Positions 1 to 7,230 are shown, counted from the first letter of the stretch. The stretch: DNA of 9,770 nucleotides from Bacteroidota bacterium (GCA_030691295.1 JAUYEQ010000205.1:1-9770), one strand, 5' to 3'. Translations and numbers: made by a program. Notes: a model not told the origin generated them from the sequence alone.

Positions 1-623
1 GCAGAAATATTGGTAATGGCTTTTGTTGGTAAAACCGGTAATGTATTCTCTGTTGTAAAAGACACCATGTTTCCATAACCTGTTCCGGCGCTATTGGTAG
101 CGTATGCTCTTGCATAATAGGTTCCAGGTGTCAAACCGGAAATTTGACTTTTAAATTCTCCAGTGCCTGCTCCATCACTTGTTTTGCTGTCAGAGATGGT
201 TGGGTTTTGATGGTCGCTCCAACAAACACCACGTGCCGTAACTTCTCCACCACCCGTAGCTGTTACACTACCGCCGGATGTCACTGCATTGGCTGTAATA
301 TTTGTTACAGCGGCTGTAATTGTGGTTGGGAAAACCACATTTAGAATAGTTTTAAATGTAATCTGATTACCATACGCTGTTCCGGCACTGTTGGTGGCAT
401 AAGCTCTCAAGTAATAAGTAGAATTCGATTCCAGATTTGCAATTGTGCTTGTGAATGTTCCAATGCCAGTGCCTTCAGTCGTTTTGCTGTCAGCGGTTGT
501 TGGATTTTGATTGATTCCCCAACATACTCCGCGGGCAGATATATTACTAAATCCGGTTGCGACAATATTTCCTCCTGATTTGGCGCCAGTCTGCAGAACA
601 TCTGTAACAGCGCTTGTCGTTAC
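1..623 (-). repeat. Tandem GVCW/YATNSAGT protein-domain repeats in the surface protein
   Basis: Reading the minus strand, unit 1 spans about 623-333 (residues 188-284) and unit 2 about 332-42 (residues 285-381). A third unit starts at about 41 with PVLPTKAITNIS. The units share SGG, ATG, RGVCW, QNPT, DSKT, YY.RAYATNSAGT and YGN. They differ elsewhere, for example GINQNP against SDHQNP, so they are diverged tandem domains and not a recent exact duplication. Unit boundaries are approximate. Confidence 0.8.
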
Positions 624-1184
624 CAATGGCAAGGCATAACCCGGTTCTCCCCAGTTGGGCAGACCATTGTCAAGCCGCAGGGTTTGGCCGTTAACACCTT
701 TTGAAAGCAATCCCCAGCTTATTCCATTGTTATAAAGAATATCTCCAGGCATTGGTGTGCCCGAAATAGTAAGCCCGTTTCCAGCTTTATTCGCATACAA
801 AGAATAGGGTACCGAGAGCAATTGAGATGTTCCCATTTCAGAAAAAAGGCCACTATTATTGGCATCCAATTCGATTTTCACAAAATAACTGTCACTTCCC
901 CAGTCTATGGTGGAAAATGTGCCTGAGAGGGTTGTGCCTTTGCCAATTTCAAGGTTAACCAATCCAAAGGCATTGGTTTGGACAGTATGCTTTTCAGAGT
1001 AAACCACAGTACCTGTTGCGCTGGATTGCAGAATCGAAATTCGGAATCCTACATTTTGATTGACAATGATTTGTCCTGAATTGTTACGGACAACGGCTTG
1101 ATATTTAAACGCGTTGGGTGTTTGGGCCGATAATGTATTAATTATCCAACTCAAACAGATTAGGATAGCTAATAATTTTTTCAT
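1..1184 (-). CDS. Exported repeat-containing surface protein, C-terminus beyond the left edge
   Basis: This minus-strand frame starts with ATG at 1184-1182 and stays open to the left edge, giving 394 residues without a stop. Residues 1-20 are a signal peptide ending in LSAQ, so the protein should leave the cytoplasm. Residues about 22-135 form a domain common at the start of Bacteroidota surface proteins (FKYQAVVRN near the start, SVPYSLYA at 124-131). A Gly/Asn-rich linker follows, with a tail-fibre-like phrase (NGQTLRLDNG). From residue 188 come beta-rich repeats of about 97 residues, each with RGVCW, NPT, DSKT and RAYATNSAGT. Two are complete and a third begins at the edge. Such repeats often precede FISUMP or T9SS sorting domains, but the C-terminus is not visible, so anchoring and ligand are unknown. 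It starts four bases after the stop of the neighbouring T9SS protein and is probably co-transcribed with it. An adhesive or structural surface role is an inference. Confidence 0.85.
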   Translation of the reverse strand, partial: MKKLLAILICLSWIINTLSAQTPNAFKYQAVVRNNSGQIIVNQNVGFRISILQSSATGTVVYSEKHTVQTNAFGLVNLEIGKGTTLSGTFSTIDWGSDSYFVKIELDANNSGLFSEMGTSQLLSVPYSLYANKAGNGLTISGTPMPGDILYNNGISWGLLSKGVNGQTLRLDNGLPNWGEPGYALPLVTTSAVTDVLQTGAKSGGNIVATGFSNISARGVCWGINQNPTTADSKTTEGTGIGTFTSTIANLESNSTYYLRAYATNSAGTAYGNQITFKTILNVVFPTTITAAVTNITANAVTSGGSVTATGGGEVTARGVCWSDHQNPTISDSKTSDGAGTGEFKSQISGLTPGTYYARAYATNSAGTGYGNMVSFTTENTLPVLPTKAITNIS

Positions 1185-1188
1185 TGAG

Positions 1189-1677
1189 TTAATTGGTTTT
1201 GATGATTTTAAAGGATTTAAGTAATTTCTGGTCAGGTGCAAATACATTGAGAATGTATGCGCTGTTTGAGAAATCAGACATATTGATTACTGATTTTTCC
1301 GATGTTATTTTTCCATTTTTCAGGCAATTGCCTTCCAAATCAAAAAGCTGGTAGAAATAGCCTTTTTTATCCTGCAAATGAATTTCCAGGTTTACAAAAT
1401 CCGCAGTAGGATTGGGAAACAGATTAATCGCAATCCGGGTTTCAGTATTATCGGCCAAAGTATTAATGTCGTAAATACCTTGCTGAAAACCTTGTGTGAG
1501 CTTATTGCCTGAATTAGAGAATGTTTCAGGAATACATTCACCAATGGTCCAGCTAACCGAGTTCGTGCTGTTTGCATAAAAACTCCCAGCCGTAGCAATT
1601 ACGTCTGGTTTCAGGTTTTGGCAATAAGCTATGTTAAAGCCAAAGACCATAAATAAAATCAGTGGGATCTTTTTCAT
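1189..1677 (-). CDS. Small secreted protein with T9SS type A C-terminal sorting domain
   Basis: A 162-residue protein. Residues 1-19 are a signal peptide (MKK, hydrophobic core, then AYCQ; the Tyr before Cys argues against a lipobox). Residues 20-70 carry the phrases SWTIGE (42-47) and LTQGFQQ (60-66), which recur in short Bacteroidota secreted proteins. Residues about 82-162 form the T9SS sorting domain: LFPNPT at 86-91, a middle strand YQLFDLEGN, and a closing segment with YILNV and a Lys-rich end. From known T9SS biology, the protein crosses the inner membrane by Sec, then the outer membrane by the Por machinery, which removes the C-terminal domain and attaches or releases the cargo. Only about 60 residues of cargo remain after processing, and their function is not recognisable. 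It is the first gene of a two-gene minus-strand unit; the next gene starts four bases after its stop. Confidence 0.88.
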   Translation of the reverse strand: MKKIPLILFMVFGFNIAYCQNLKPDVIATAGSFYANSTNSVSWTIGECIPETFSNSGNKLTQGFQQGIYDINTLADNTETRIAINLFPNPTADFVNLEIHLQDKKGYFYQLFDLEGNCLKNGKITSEKSVINMSDFSNSAYILNVFAPDQKLLKSFKIIKTN

Positions 1678-2166
1678 GTTCTTCTAATTGGGTAATTTTT
1701 GGGTTTTTTTCATACAATTTATTGACCTGATTCTGGTCAGAAAAATCGTAACAAAAGGTAATAAAAATTTCAGGAATATGCAAATGTATATTTTGTATTG
1801 GTCAGTATTTCAATGTATTGTGAGTGCTTGATATAAATGTAGTTATTATTATAATTCTAAAAGCATCTAATATTCAACAATTGCAAATAAATGTTATTCA
1901 ATAAAATACTTCCAATATTTTGTAGATATTTTTAGAAAAAAATATGTTAAAATAATTTGTACTGAGATATTCAATAATATTGCTTCAGATAAGTCTTTAT
2001 CTTGTGAAATCCAAGCCAGTTAAGGTTTTCAAAAGGGTGGGGCTCCCCTTATTCAGAATCAATATAAATTACTCCGGAAACTGTTATTAAAGAAACTTTT
2101 TTGATTCAGATTCTGTTATCTTTCTGAAAAACTGAAAATCATTGTTTAACCAAAAAGATAACTAAA
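1678..2166. other. 489-bp AT-rich intergenic region between divergent transcription units
   Basis: No coding frame of credible length or composition is visible here. The part nearest the minus-strand genes contains their candidate promoter. The centre (about 1840-1985) is very AT-rich with no clear structure. A small hairpin, AGATAA/TTATCT with a 4-base loop, lies at 1987-2002. A GC-rich hairpin, AAGGG/CCCTT with an 8-base loop, lies at 2033-2050 but has no T-run. The last 120 bases must hold the sodB promoter, but only a partial -7 match (TATCTTTC, 2117-2124) is seen, with no well-spaced -33 box. Confidence 0.6.
1781..1813 (-). promoter_or_regulatory. Candidate Bacteroidota-type promoter for the T9SS/surface-protein pair
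   Basis: On the minus strand, 1788-1781 reads TACATTTG, an exact match to the Bacteroidota -7 consensus TAnnTTTG. A TTG lies at 1813-1811, upstream by 22 bases, inside the 17-23 base spacing usual for the -33 element. Transcription would start near 1774, leaving a leader of roughly 95 bases before the ATG at 1677. The region is AT-rich, so a chance match is possible. Confidence 0.45.
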
Positions 2167-2742
2167 ATGAGTTATACATTACCCGCATTACCCTATGCAA
2201 TTGATGCCCTTGAACCTTTTATCAGTGCCCGTACACTGGAGTTTCATCATGGCAAACATCATCAGGCTTACGTTACCAATCTGAATAACCTGATTGTTGG
2301 AACTGAATTCGAAAATGCCGATCTGGAAACCATCATCAAAAAATCAGAAGGTGGAATTTTTAACAACGGCGCACAGGTTTTTAACCACACTTTTTACTTC
2401 GAACAATTGTCGGCAACTCCGTCCACCGAACCTTCAGGTGAACTGAAAGCTGATATTGAATCTACTTTCGGTTCGCTCGATGCTTTTAAGGAAGCCTTTA
2501 ACAAAGCAGCAGTCACACAATTTGGCTCAGGCTGGGCATGGTTGGTGAAAGATGCCGCCGGAAAACTGATCATCGTGCAAACCAGCAACGCCGGCTGTCC
2601 GGTTCGCGATGGTTTGACTCCGCTTTTAACTTGCGACGTTTGGGAACATGCCTATTACCTCGACAAACAAAATCTTCGCCCGGCATATGTAGCTGATTTC
2701 TGGAAAGTAATGGACTGGAAAGTTGTGGAAGGAAGGTTTTGA
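2167..2742 (+). CDS. sodB: Iron superoxide dismutase
   Basis: A 191-residue cytoplasmic enzyme that disproportionates superoxide to oxygen and hydrogen peroxide. It aligns over its full length with the Fe/Mn SOD family: the N-terminal helical hairpin domain has EFHHGKHH at 25-32, and the C-terminal domain has DVWEHAYY at 157-164. Metal ligands are H27, H74, D157 and H161. Q70, within NNGAQVFNH, comes from the N-terminal domain, the placement typical of FeSOD rather than MnSOD. Position 155 is Thr, as in E. coli FeSOD, whereas the cambialistic Porphyromonas gingivalis enzyme has Gly there; this points to iron preference, by inference. There is no signal peptide. The start at 2167 gives the standard MSYTLPALPYA opening; no Shine-Dalgarno is present, as expected in this phylum. 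It is probably its own unit, since a strong palindrome follows the stop immediately. Confidence 0.96.
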   Translation: MSYTLPALPYAIDALEPFISARTLEFHHGKHHQAYVTNLNNLIVGTEFENADLETIIKKSEGGIFNNGAQVFNHTFYFEQLSATPSTEPSGELKADIESTFGSLDAFKEAFNKAAVTQFGSGWAWLVKDAAGKLIIVQTSNAGCPVRDGLTPLLTCDVWEHAYYLDKQNLRPAYVADFWKVMDWKVVEGRF

Positions 2743-2822
2743 TTAACGATTAACAATTGAAGATTAACGATTAACGAAGTAAAACATCACCAATCGTTGA
2801 TCGTTAATCTCTAATCGTTAAT
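2741..2822. repeat. Long imperfect palindrome abutting the sodB stop, possible terminator or REP-like element
   Basis: The 14-mer GATTAACGATTAAC occurs exactly twice, at 2741-2754 and 2762-2775. The right half carries the complementary sequence. Bases 2761-2777 pair with 2794-2810 over 17 positions with one G-U pair and a 16-base loop. An outer stem pairs 2742-2752 with 2812-2822 after an 8-base bulge on the left. Only a short TTTT (2822-2825) follows, so intrinsic termination would be weak. The first bases of the repeat are also the last two of the sodB stop codon. The structure resembles dispersed palindromic intergenic repeats seen in Bacteroidota; whether more copies exist in this genome cannot be seen here. 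Confidence 0.8.
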
Positions 2823-2864
2823 TTTGGATCTTCAAATATTCTTGAAATTTTAAAATCTATAAAA

Positions 2865-3041
2865 ATGAGCGTAGAAAAAGTATTGGCAGTAATGTCTGCT
2901 TCCGACAAACCTTTGACAGCCGGTAAAATTGCTGAATTGGCCGGATTGGATAAGAAGGTGGTTGAAAAAGCCATGAACGAGTTGAAAAAACAGGAAAAAA
3001 TAGTTTCTCCAATTCGTTGTGCATGGGAAATTAAAAAGTAG
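2865..3041 (+). CDS. 58-residue winged-helix DNA-binding protein, putative transcriptional regulator
   Basis: ATG at 2865 to TAG at 3039-3041 encodes 58 residues, starting MSVEKVLAVM. The sequence reads as a minimal winged helix. Helix 1 is residues 2-11. A helix-turn-helix spans about residues 15-41: PLTAGKIAELAG, then DKKVVEKAMNELKKQ as the recognition helix. A short beta wing follows around KIVSPIRCAWEIK. Small proteins of this form are annotated as MarR-like or winged-helix regulators in Bacteroidota and archaea, with no known target that I can name. It lies 122 bases after sodB, behind a palindrome, and is followed by a good terminator, so it ends a transcription unit. Coding status is supported by the start, amphipathic pattern and following terminator. 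Regulation of sodB would be speculation. Confidence 0.8.
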   Translation: MSVEKVLAVMSASDKPLTAGKIAELAGLDKKVVEKAMNELKKQEKIVSPIRCAWEIKK

Positions 3042-3062
3042 TCCTGAAAATAATCTTCTTAG

Positions 3063-3093
3063 GCCGCTGGTTAACCAATCCGCGGCTTTTTTT
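3063..3093 (+). terminator. Rho-independent terminator after the winged-helix gene
   Basis: GCCGC at 3063-3067 pairs with GCGGC at 3082-3086. Inside, TGG (3068-3070) pairs with CCA (3075-3077) around a TTAA loop, leaving a small bulge on the right arm. A run of seven T follows directly (3087-3093). It lies 22 bases after the TAG at 3041 and separates the sodB region from the GH5-sbcC unit. Confidence 0.88.
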
Positions 3094-3131
3094 ATAAGTA
3101 AGCTCTGTGTTCGAAATGTGCGATTTGTGTA

Positions 3132-3162
3132 TTGCGTAGGCGTTTCAAAATGGATAACTTCG
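3132..3162 (+). promoter_or_regulatory. Candidate promoter for the GH5-M28-sbcD unit
   Basis: TTG at 3132-3134 is followed after 20 bases by TAACTTCG at 3155-3162, which matches TAnnTTTG at all but one position. It lies directly downstream of the terminator and about 30 bases before the GH5 start, the only place a promoter for this unit could sit outside the upstream genes. Transcription would begin close to the CTAA repeat. Confidence 0.4.
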
Positions 3163-3167
3163 CAGCA

Positions 3168-3183
3168 CTAACTAACTAACTAA
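3168..3183 (+). repeat. Four tandem CTAA units in the leader of the GH5 gene
   Basis: CTAA is repeated four times without interruption, ending 11 bases before the GH5 start codon. It falls at or just after the predicted transcription start. Short tetranucleotide tracts can slip during replication, but four units is short and could be chance. Confidence 0.7.
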
Positions 3184-3194
3184 TACCAATTCTG

Positions 3195-4277
3195 ATGAAA
3201 GCACACAAAATACTCGCCTTAATTTTTGTAATCGCACTTCCTGTTTTGTCGTCAGCGCAGTTTGTAACTGTAAGCGGAAATAAGTTTTTGGTTGATGGGA
3301 AGGAAATTATCATGAATGGGGCCAACACGCCATGGAACAAATGGAACGATTTCGGTGGAAATTACATTAGCTCGTGGTGGGATGCCGAATTCCAAAAAAT
3401 TAAAGCTGCCGGTGGAAATTCAACCCGGATTTGGATTAGTTGCAATGGTGAAGTTGGACTGATGATTTCGGCTGATGGAACCGTGACCGGAGCAACGACA
3501 GCATTTTGGTCGAACCTCGACGATATGTTCCGGCTGGCACAAAAGAACAAAATCTATATTAAAGCAACATTGATTTCATTCGATCATTTTAAGAACAGCC
3601 ATACTAATTACCAACGATGGAGAAACATGGTTCTCAGCGATGAAAAAGTAACTTCATTTGTTGACAATTATGCCGTTCCATTTGTGAACCGATACAAAGA
3701 CAACCCGTATTTATGGGCTATCGATGTCTGCAACGAAATTGAATGGGTGAATCAGGATGCAGCGATGGGAAATATTGCATGGAACCGGCTTCAATACCTC
3801 GTTGCCAGAGTTGCTTCGGGCGTGCACGAGAACAGTAAGGTACTGGTTACATTGGGCAGCGCTGCCATAAAATGGAACAGCGATAAGTATGAAGGAAATT
3901 TTTGGAGCGATGCCAAACTGAAGGCTCAATACAACAAGGATAATGCGAGGCTCGATTTCTATTCTCCGCATTATTATGGTTGGGTGGTGAAGTGGTTCGG
4001 AAATTTTGCACTGAATAAAACTCCTGCTGATTATGGTATCAATGACCGGCCTTGTGTGATTGGCGAAAATCCGGCAAAAGGCGTTTACAACGACGGGGCA
4101 AATCCAACTTTGGAAGTGCCTGCTTCGCAAATGTTTATTGGTGCATACAACAAAGGCTGGAAAGGAGTGATGCCATGGACATCAAATGGAGTAGATGCAA
4201 ACGGAACGCTTAAAGATTTTGAGAGCGGCTTGCAGGCTTTCAAAACTGCGCATCCCGAGTTGGTTGATCCTAAATAA
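3195..4277 (+). CDS. Exported GH5-like glycoside hydrolase (cellulase/mannanase clan)
   Basis: A 360-residue protein with a signal peptide (residues 1-22, ending LSSAQ), so it acts in the periplasm or outside. The remainder reads as a single (beta/alpha)8 barrel of the cellulase clan, without extra binding modules. GH5-type residues are visible: R78 in STRIWI, the acid/base candidate E181 in DVCNEIEW, the H259-x-Y261 pair in SPHYYGW, the nucleophile candidate E291 in VIGENPAKG, and an aromatic W328 in MPWTSN near the last strand. The family would hydrolyse beta-1,4-linked glycans such as mannan or glucan with retention, but the substrate cannot be read from the sequence. There is no T9SS domain and no lipobox. 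It is the first gene of the unit; the M28 peptidase starts 29 bases downstream. Assignment to GH5 rather than a related clan GH-A family is moderately secure. Confidence 0.8.
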   Translation: MKAHKILALIFVIALPVLSSAQFVTVSGNKFLVDGKEIIMNGANTPWNKWNDFGGNYISSWWDAEFQKIKAAGGNSTRIWISCNGEVGLMISADGTVTGATTAFWSNLDDMFRLAQKNKIYIKATLISFDHFKNSHTNYQRWRNMVLSDEKVTSFVDNYAVPFVNRYKDNPYLWAIDVCNEIEWVNQDAAMGNIAWNRLQYLVARVASGVHENSKVLVTLGSAAIKWNSDKYEGNFWSDAKLKAQYNKDNARLDFYSPHYYGWVVKWFGNFALNKTPADYGINDRPCVIGENPAKGVYNDGANPTLEVPASQMFIGAYNKGWKGVMPWTSNGVDANGTLKDFESGLQAFKTAHPELVDPK

Positions 4278-4306
4278 ATTTCAATCTGAACGAATAAAGC
4301 TTATAT

Positions 4307-5950
4307 ATGAAAAACTTCCTTGTTCTGCTCGCCGGCATCTGTCTGGGTTCATGTTTTTTTGTGAAAAACAATTCAGGAGAGGATGCCATTCAGTATAAAA
4401 ACATCGAAAAGCACATTGCCGAATTATCTTCAGACAAATATCTGGGGCGGATGCCGATGTCCTCAACCGAAGGAATTACGGTTGATTACATCGCTGGTCA
4501 AATGAAGAAAATTGGCCTCGAACCCGCAAATGAAGGAAGCTTTTTCCAGGAAGTTCCATTGCTGGCAGTGAACTCCAAAATATCAAAAACCCTGGATTTC
4601 GACACTCCCAAAGGACTGCTGAAATTTGACAAACTGGTTGATTACTTGACTTTTTCGCGGAAGATGGACACGGAACAAACACTCGCTCAGTCGGAACTGG
4701 TGTTTGCCGGTTTTGGAATTACTGCTCCTGAATTTGGTCGCGATGATTTTCAGGGAATGGATCTGACAGGCAAGACCATTCTGATTTTTGTGAACGATCC
4801 GGGTTACGGAACTACTGATACCTATTTCAAGGGAAATACAATGACATATTACGGTCGCTGGACCTATAAATTTGAAGAAGCAGCACGTCGCGGTGCAAAA
4901 GGCTGTTTGATCATTCACGAAACCGGCCCGGCCGGATATCCCTGGAAAGTAGTTGCCAACAACGGCGAAACTACCAAATTATACCTGAAGCCTGAAAATG
5001 GGAATCAGGATCGGTGTGCTTTTGAAGGTTGGATTTCGCAAACGGCAGCAGAAAAGTTGTTTGCTTCTTGTGGAATGAACTTGCAGGAAGCCAAAAAGAT
5101 GGCCATTCAGAAAGATTTTAAACCGGTTGTTTTGCCTGTAAAAGTTTCGGGCTGGATGAATAGTACTTTCGAAATAAATATTTCGCGAAACGTTTGCGGA
5201 CTGATACGTGGTAGCAAACATCCGGATGAAGTGGTGGTTTATACTGCGCATTGGGATCATTTGGGCGTGGGAACCGTGGTGGACGGAGACAGCATCTACA
5301 ACGGAGCAACCGACAATGCCAGTGCCGTAGCCTGGATGCTTGAGATTGCACGTGGCTTTAAAAACGGCCCGGCTCCCGAACGTTCAGTGTTGTTCCTTTC
5401 GGTTACTGCCGAAGAATCGGGTTTGCTAGGTTCCAGTTATTATGCAGAAAATCCGTTTTTCCCGATGAATAAAACTGTTGCCGTAATTAATACCGATGTG
5501 ATGTTGTTTATGGGCAAATTTAAAGATGTGATGCTCACCGGATCGGGGCAGTCGGAATTGGACGAGTGGGTGAGGAGTGAGGCCGAAAAGCAGGGCCGAT
5601 ACATTGCGCCCGATCCAAATCCTGACAACGGCATGTTTTTTCGGTCAGATCAGTTTCCATTGGTAAAACTGGGCGTTCCGGCCATTTATGCCAAAGGATA
5701 TGTGGATGCTGAGAAATACGGAAAAGAAGAAACCATGAAGAAGGTCGACCGCTACTGGAAAGAAACTTATCATAGTCCGTATGACGAATTCCATCCTGAA
5801 ACCGACGACCTTAGCGGAATTGTTGAAGATGCCAAATTACTTTATAATGTAGGCACCAACCTGGCCAATTCTCAGGAATGGCCAAAATGGAATGAAGGTT
5901 CGGAGTTTAAAGCGATCAGAGAAAATTCGCAGAAACAATTTGATATATGA
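4307..5950 (+). CDS. Lipoprotein M28-family metallopeptidase with PA domain
   Basis: A 547-residue protein. Residues 1-16 are a lipoprotein signal with lipobox LGSC, so Cys16 should be lipidated and the protein membrane-anchored. Residues about 125-270 are a protease-associated (PA) insert, with FAGFGI, DLTGKTILI and RRGAKGCLIIHE near 194-206. The zinc peptidase domain of family M28 follows. It has H315 and D317 in AHWDHLG, bridging D336 in GATDNAS, general base E369 and ligand E370 in TAEESG, D397 in NTDV, and H489 in TYHSPYDEF. All five expected zinc ligands are present, so the enzyme is probably an active aminopeptidase that releases N-terminal residues from peptides. The gap from the GH5 gene is 29 bases, and its TGA overlaps the sbcD ATG as ATGA, which suggests translational coupling. 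Specificity is unknown. Confidence 0.92.
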   Translation: MKNFLVLLAGICLGSCFFVKNNSGEDAIQYKNIEKHIAELSSDKYLGRMPMSSTEGITVDYIAGQMKKIGLEPANEGSFFQEVPLLAVNSKISKTLDFDTPKGLLKFDKLVDYLTFSRKMDTEQTLAQSELVFAGFGITAPEFGRDDFQGMDLTGKTILIFVNDPGYGTTDTYFKGNTMTYYGRWTYKFEEAARRGAKGCLIIHETGPAGYPWKVVANNGETTKLYLKPENGNQDRCAFEGWISQTAAEKLFASCGMNLQEAKKMAIQKDFKPVVLPVKVSGWMNSTFEINISRNVCGLIRGSKHPDEVVVYTAHWDHLGVGTVVDGDSIYNGATDNASAVAWMLEIARGFKNGPAPERSVLFLSVTAEESGLLGSSYYAENPFFPMNKTVAVINTDVMLFMGKFKDVMLTGSGQSELDEWVRSEAEKQGRYIAPDPNPDNGMFFRSDQFPLVKLGVPAIYAKGYVDAEKYGKEETMKKVDRYWKETYHSPYDEFHPETDDLSGIVEDAKLLYNVGTNLANSQEWPKWNEGSEFKAIRENSQKQFDI

Positions 5951-7173
5951 AAATACTACATACCTCCGACTGGCACCTCGGCAAACGGCTCGAAGATTTT
6001 TCGAGAATCGAAGAACAACAGGCTGTTTTGCAGGAAATCTGCGAAATTGCGGAACACGAACAGGTCGATGCGATTATCGTTGCCGGCGATTTGTTCGATA
6101 CTTTCAATCCGCCTACCGAAGCTGTTGACTTGTTTTACCGCACCCTAAAACGGCTGACAAATAATGGAAAACGACCTGTCATTGCCATTGCTGGCAACCA
6201 CGATTCGCCCGATCGCATTGAAGCGCCCGATCCGCTGGCCCGCGAGTGCGGAATTATTTTTGACGGTTATCCGAATTCTGTTGTTCCGCCGTTTGAACTG
6301 GAATCGGGCTTAAAAGTGCTGCACAGTGAAGAAGGTTTTCTCGAATTGAAACTTCCCGGAGTTGATGTTCCGTTGCGTTTGCTATTAACTCCTTATGCCA
6401 ACGAATTCAGGTTGAAAACCTATCTTGGACAGGAAAACAGCGAGGATGAACTCAGGATTGTACTTCAGGAGAAATGGAAAAAGCTGGGCACCAAATATTG
6501 CGACGAAAATGGTGTAAACTTGTTGGTTACCCATCTTTTTGTGGTGAAAAAGGGAGACGAGCTACCGGAGGAACCTGCTGACGAAAAACCAATTTTGCAT
6601 GTTGGTGGAGCGCAGGTTATTTATACACAAAACATACCAAATCAAATTCAATACACAGCTATCGGCCATTTGCACCGGATGCACCGGGTCGATTCGGCGC
6701 CTTGCCCGGTTTATTACAGTGGCAGTCCGCTTTCGTACAGTTTTGCTGAAGCCAATCAGAAAAAATTTGTAATGATAGTTGATGCTGAACCGGGGAAAAT
6801 GGTGAAAGTTCAGGAATTGGAACTTACCAAAGGCAAAAAACTGCTTCGGAAAAGGGCAGAAGGAATGGACGAGGCTTTGGCTTGGCTCACTCAAAATACA
6901 GATTGTTTGGTTGAGCTGACGATGGTGACCAACACTTACCTTACCGCTCAGGAGCGAAAACAGTTGAATGGTGTACACAATGGAATTGTAACCATCATTC
7001 CTGAAGTTAAAAATGCACTCGGATTAGCATCTGGAACTAAAAAAGGCATTGACCTGACCAAAAACATGGAGGAACTTTTTACCGATTATTTCAGGCACGA
7101 GAAAGGACAGGAACCCAATGCAGAATTGATGTCGCTGTTCACTGAACTTTTAGCGGTGGAGGAAGAGGATTAA
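5947..7173 (+). CDS. sbcD: SbcD, nuclease subunit of the SbcCD (Mre11-type) complex
   Basis: A 408-residue cytoplasmic protein, close to the family's usual length. It is a calcineurin-like metallophosphoesterase with the Mre11/SbcD motifs in order: D8 and H10 (SDWHLG), D48 (AGDLFD), N84 and H85 (AGNHDSP), H196 (VTHLF), and H241 and H243 (IGHLHRMH). Together they bind two manganese ions. Residues after about 275 form the C-terminal capping region that positions DNA. With SbcC it makes an ATP-controlled exo/endonuclease that opens hairpins, processes palindrome-derived structures and trims blocked DNA ends. The ATG overlaps the stop of the M28 gene by four bases, so the start is well fixed. Unusually, sbcC does not follow directly: 685 bp containing a GxxExxY gene and two repeats intervene. 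Confidence 0.96.
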   Translation: MKILHTSDWHLGKRLEDFSRIEEQQAVLQEICEIAEHEQVDAIIVAGDLFDTFNPPTEAVDLFYRTLKRLTNNGKRPVIAIAGNHDSPDRIEAPDPLARECGIIFDGYPNSVVPPFELESGLKVLHSEEGFLELKLPGVDVPLRLLLTPYANEFRLKTYLGQENSEDELRIVLQEKWKKLGTKYCDENGVNLLVTHLFVVKKGDELPEEPADEKPILHVGGAQVIYTQNIPNQIQYTAIGHLHRMHRVDSAPCPVYYSGSPLSYSFAEANQKKFVMIVDAEPGKMVKVQELELTKGKKLLRKRAEGMDEALAWLTQNTDCLVELTMVTNTYLTAQERKQLNGVHNGIVTIIPEVKNALGLASGTKKGIDLTKNMEELFTDYFRHEKGQEPNAELMSLFTELLAVEEED

Positions 7174-7230
7174 ACACTGAAGAATATGAAAAAAACCTCA
7201 GATGCTACCAGAAAAAAATAGATGTTAACA

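Noticed and set aside
144..344. Plus-strand frame of 66 codons, Cys- and Thr-rich
   Set aside because: It is antisense to the tandem repeats of the surface protein, whose codons explain the composition.
2117..2124. TATCTTTC as the -7 box of sodB
   Set aside because: It matches TAnnTTTG at all but one position, but the only nearby TTTG (2100-2103) is 13 bases away, too close for a -33 element.
3711..4130. Minus-strand frame of 139 codons
   Set aside because: It lies wholly within the GH5 gene, which has a signal peptide and catalytic motifs. The antisense translation shows no recognisable domain.
6562..6978. Minus-strand frame of 138 codons
   Set aside because: It is antisense to sbcD across the conserved VTHLF-to-capping region and has no family resemblance.
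7186..7221. Tiny frame MKKTSDATRKK after sbcD
   Set aside because: Eleven codons with no conserved pattern and AT-rich leader composition. It could be a relic, but nothing supports translation.
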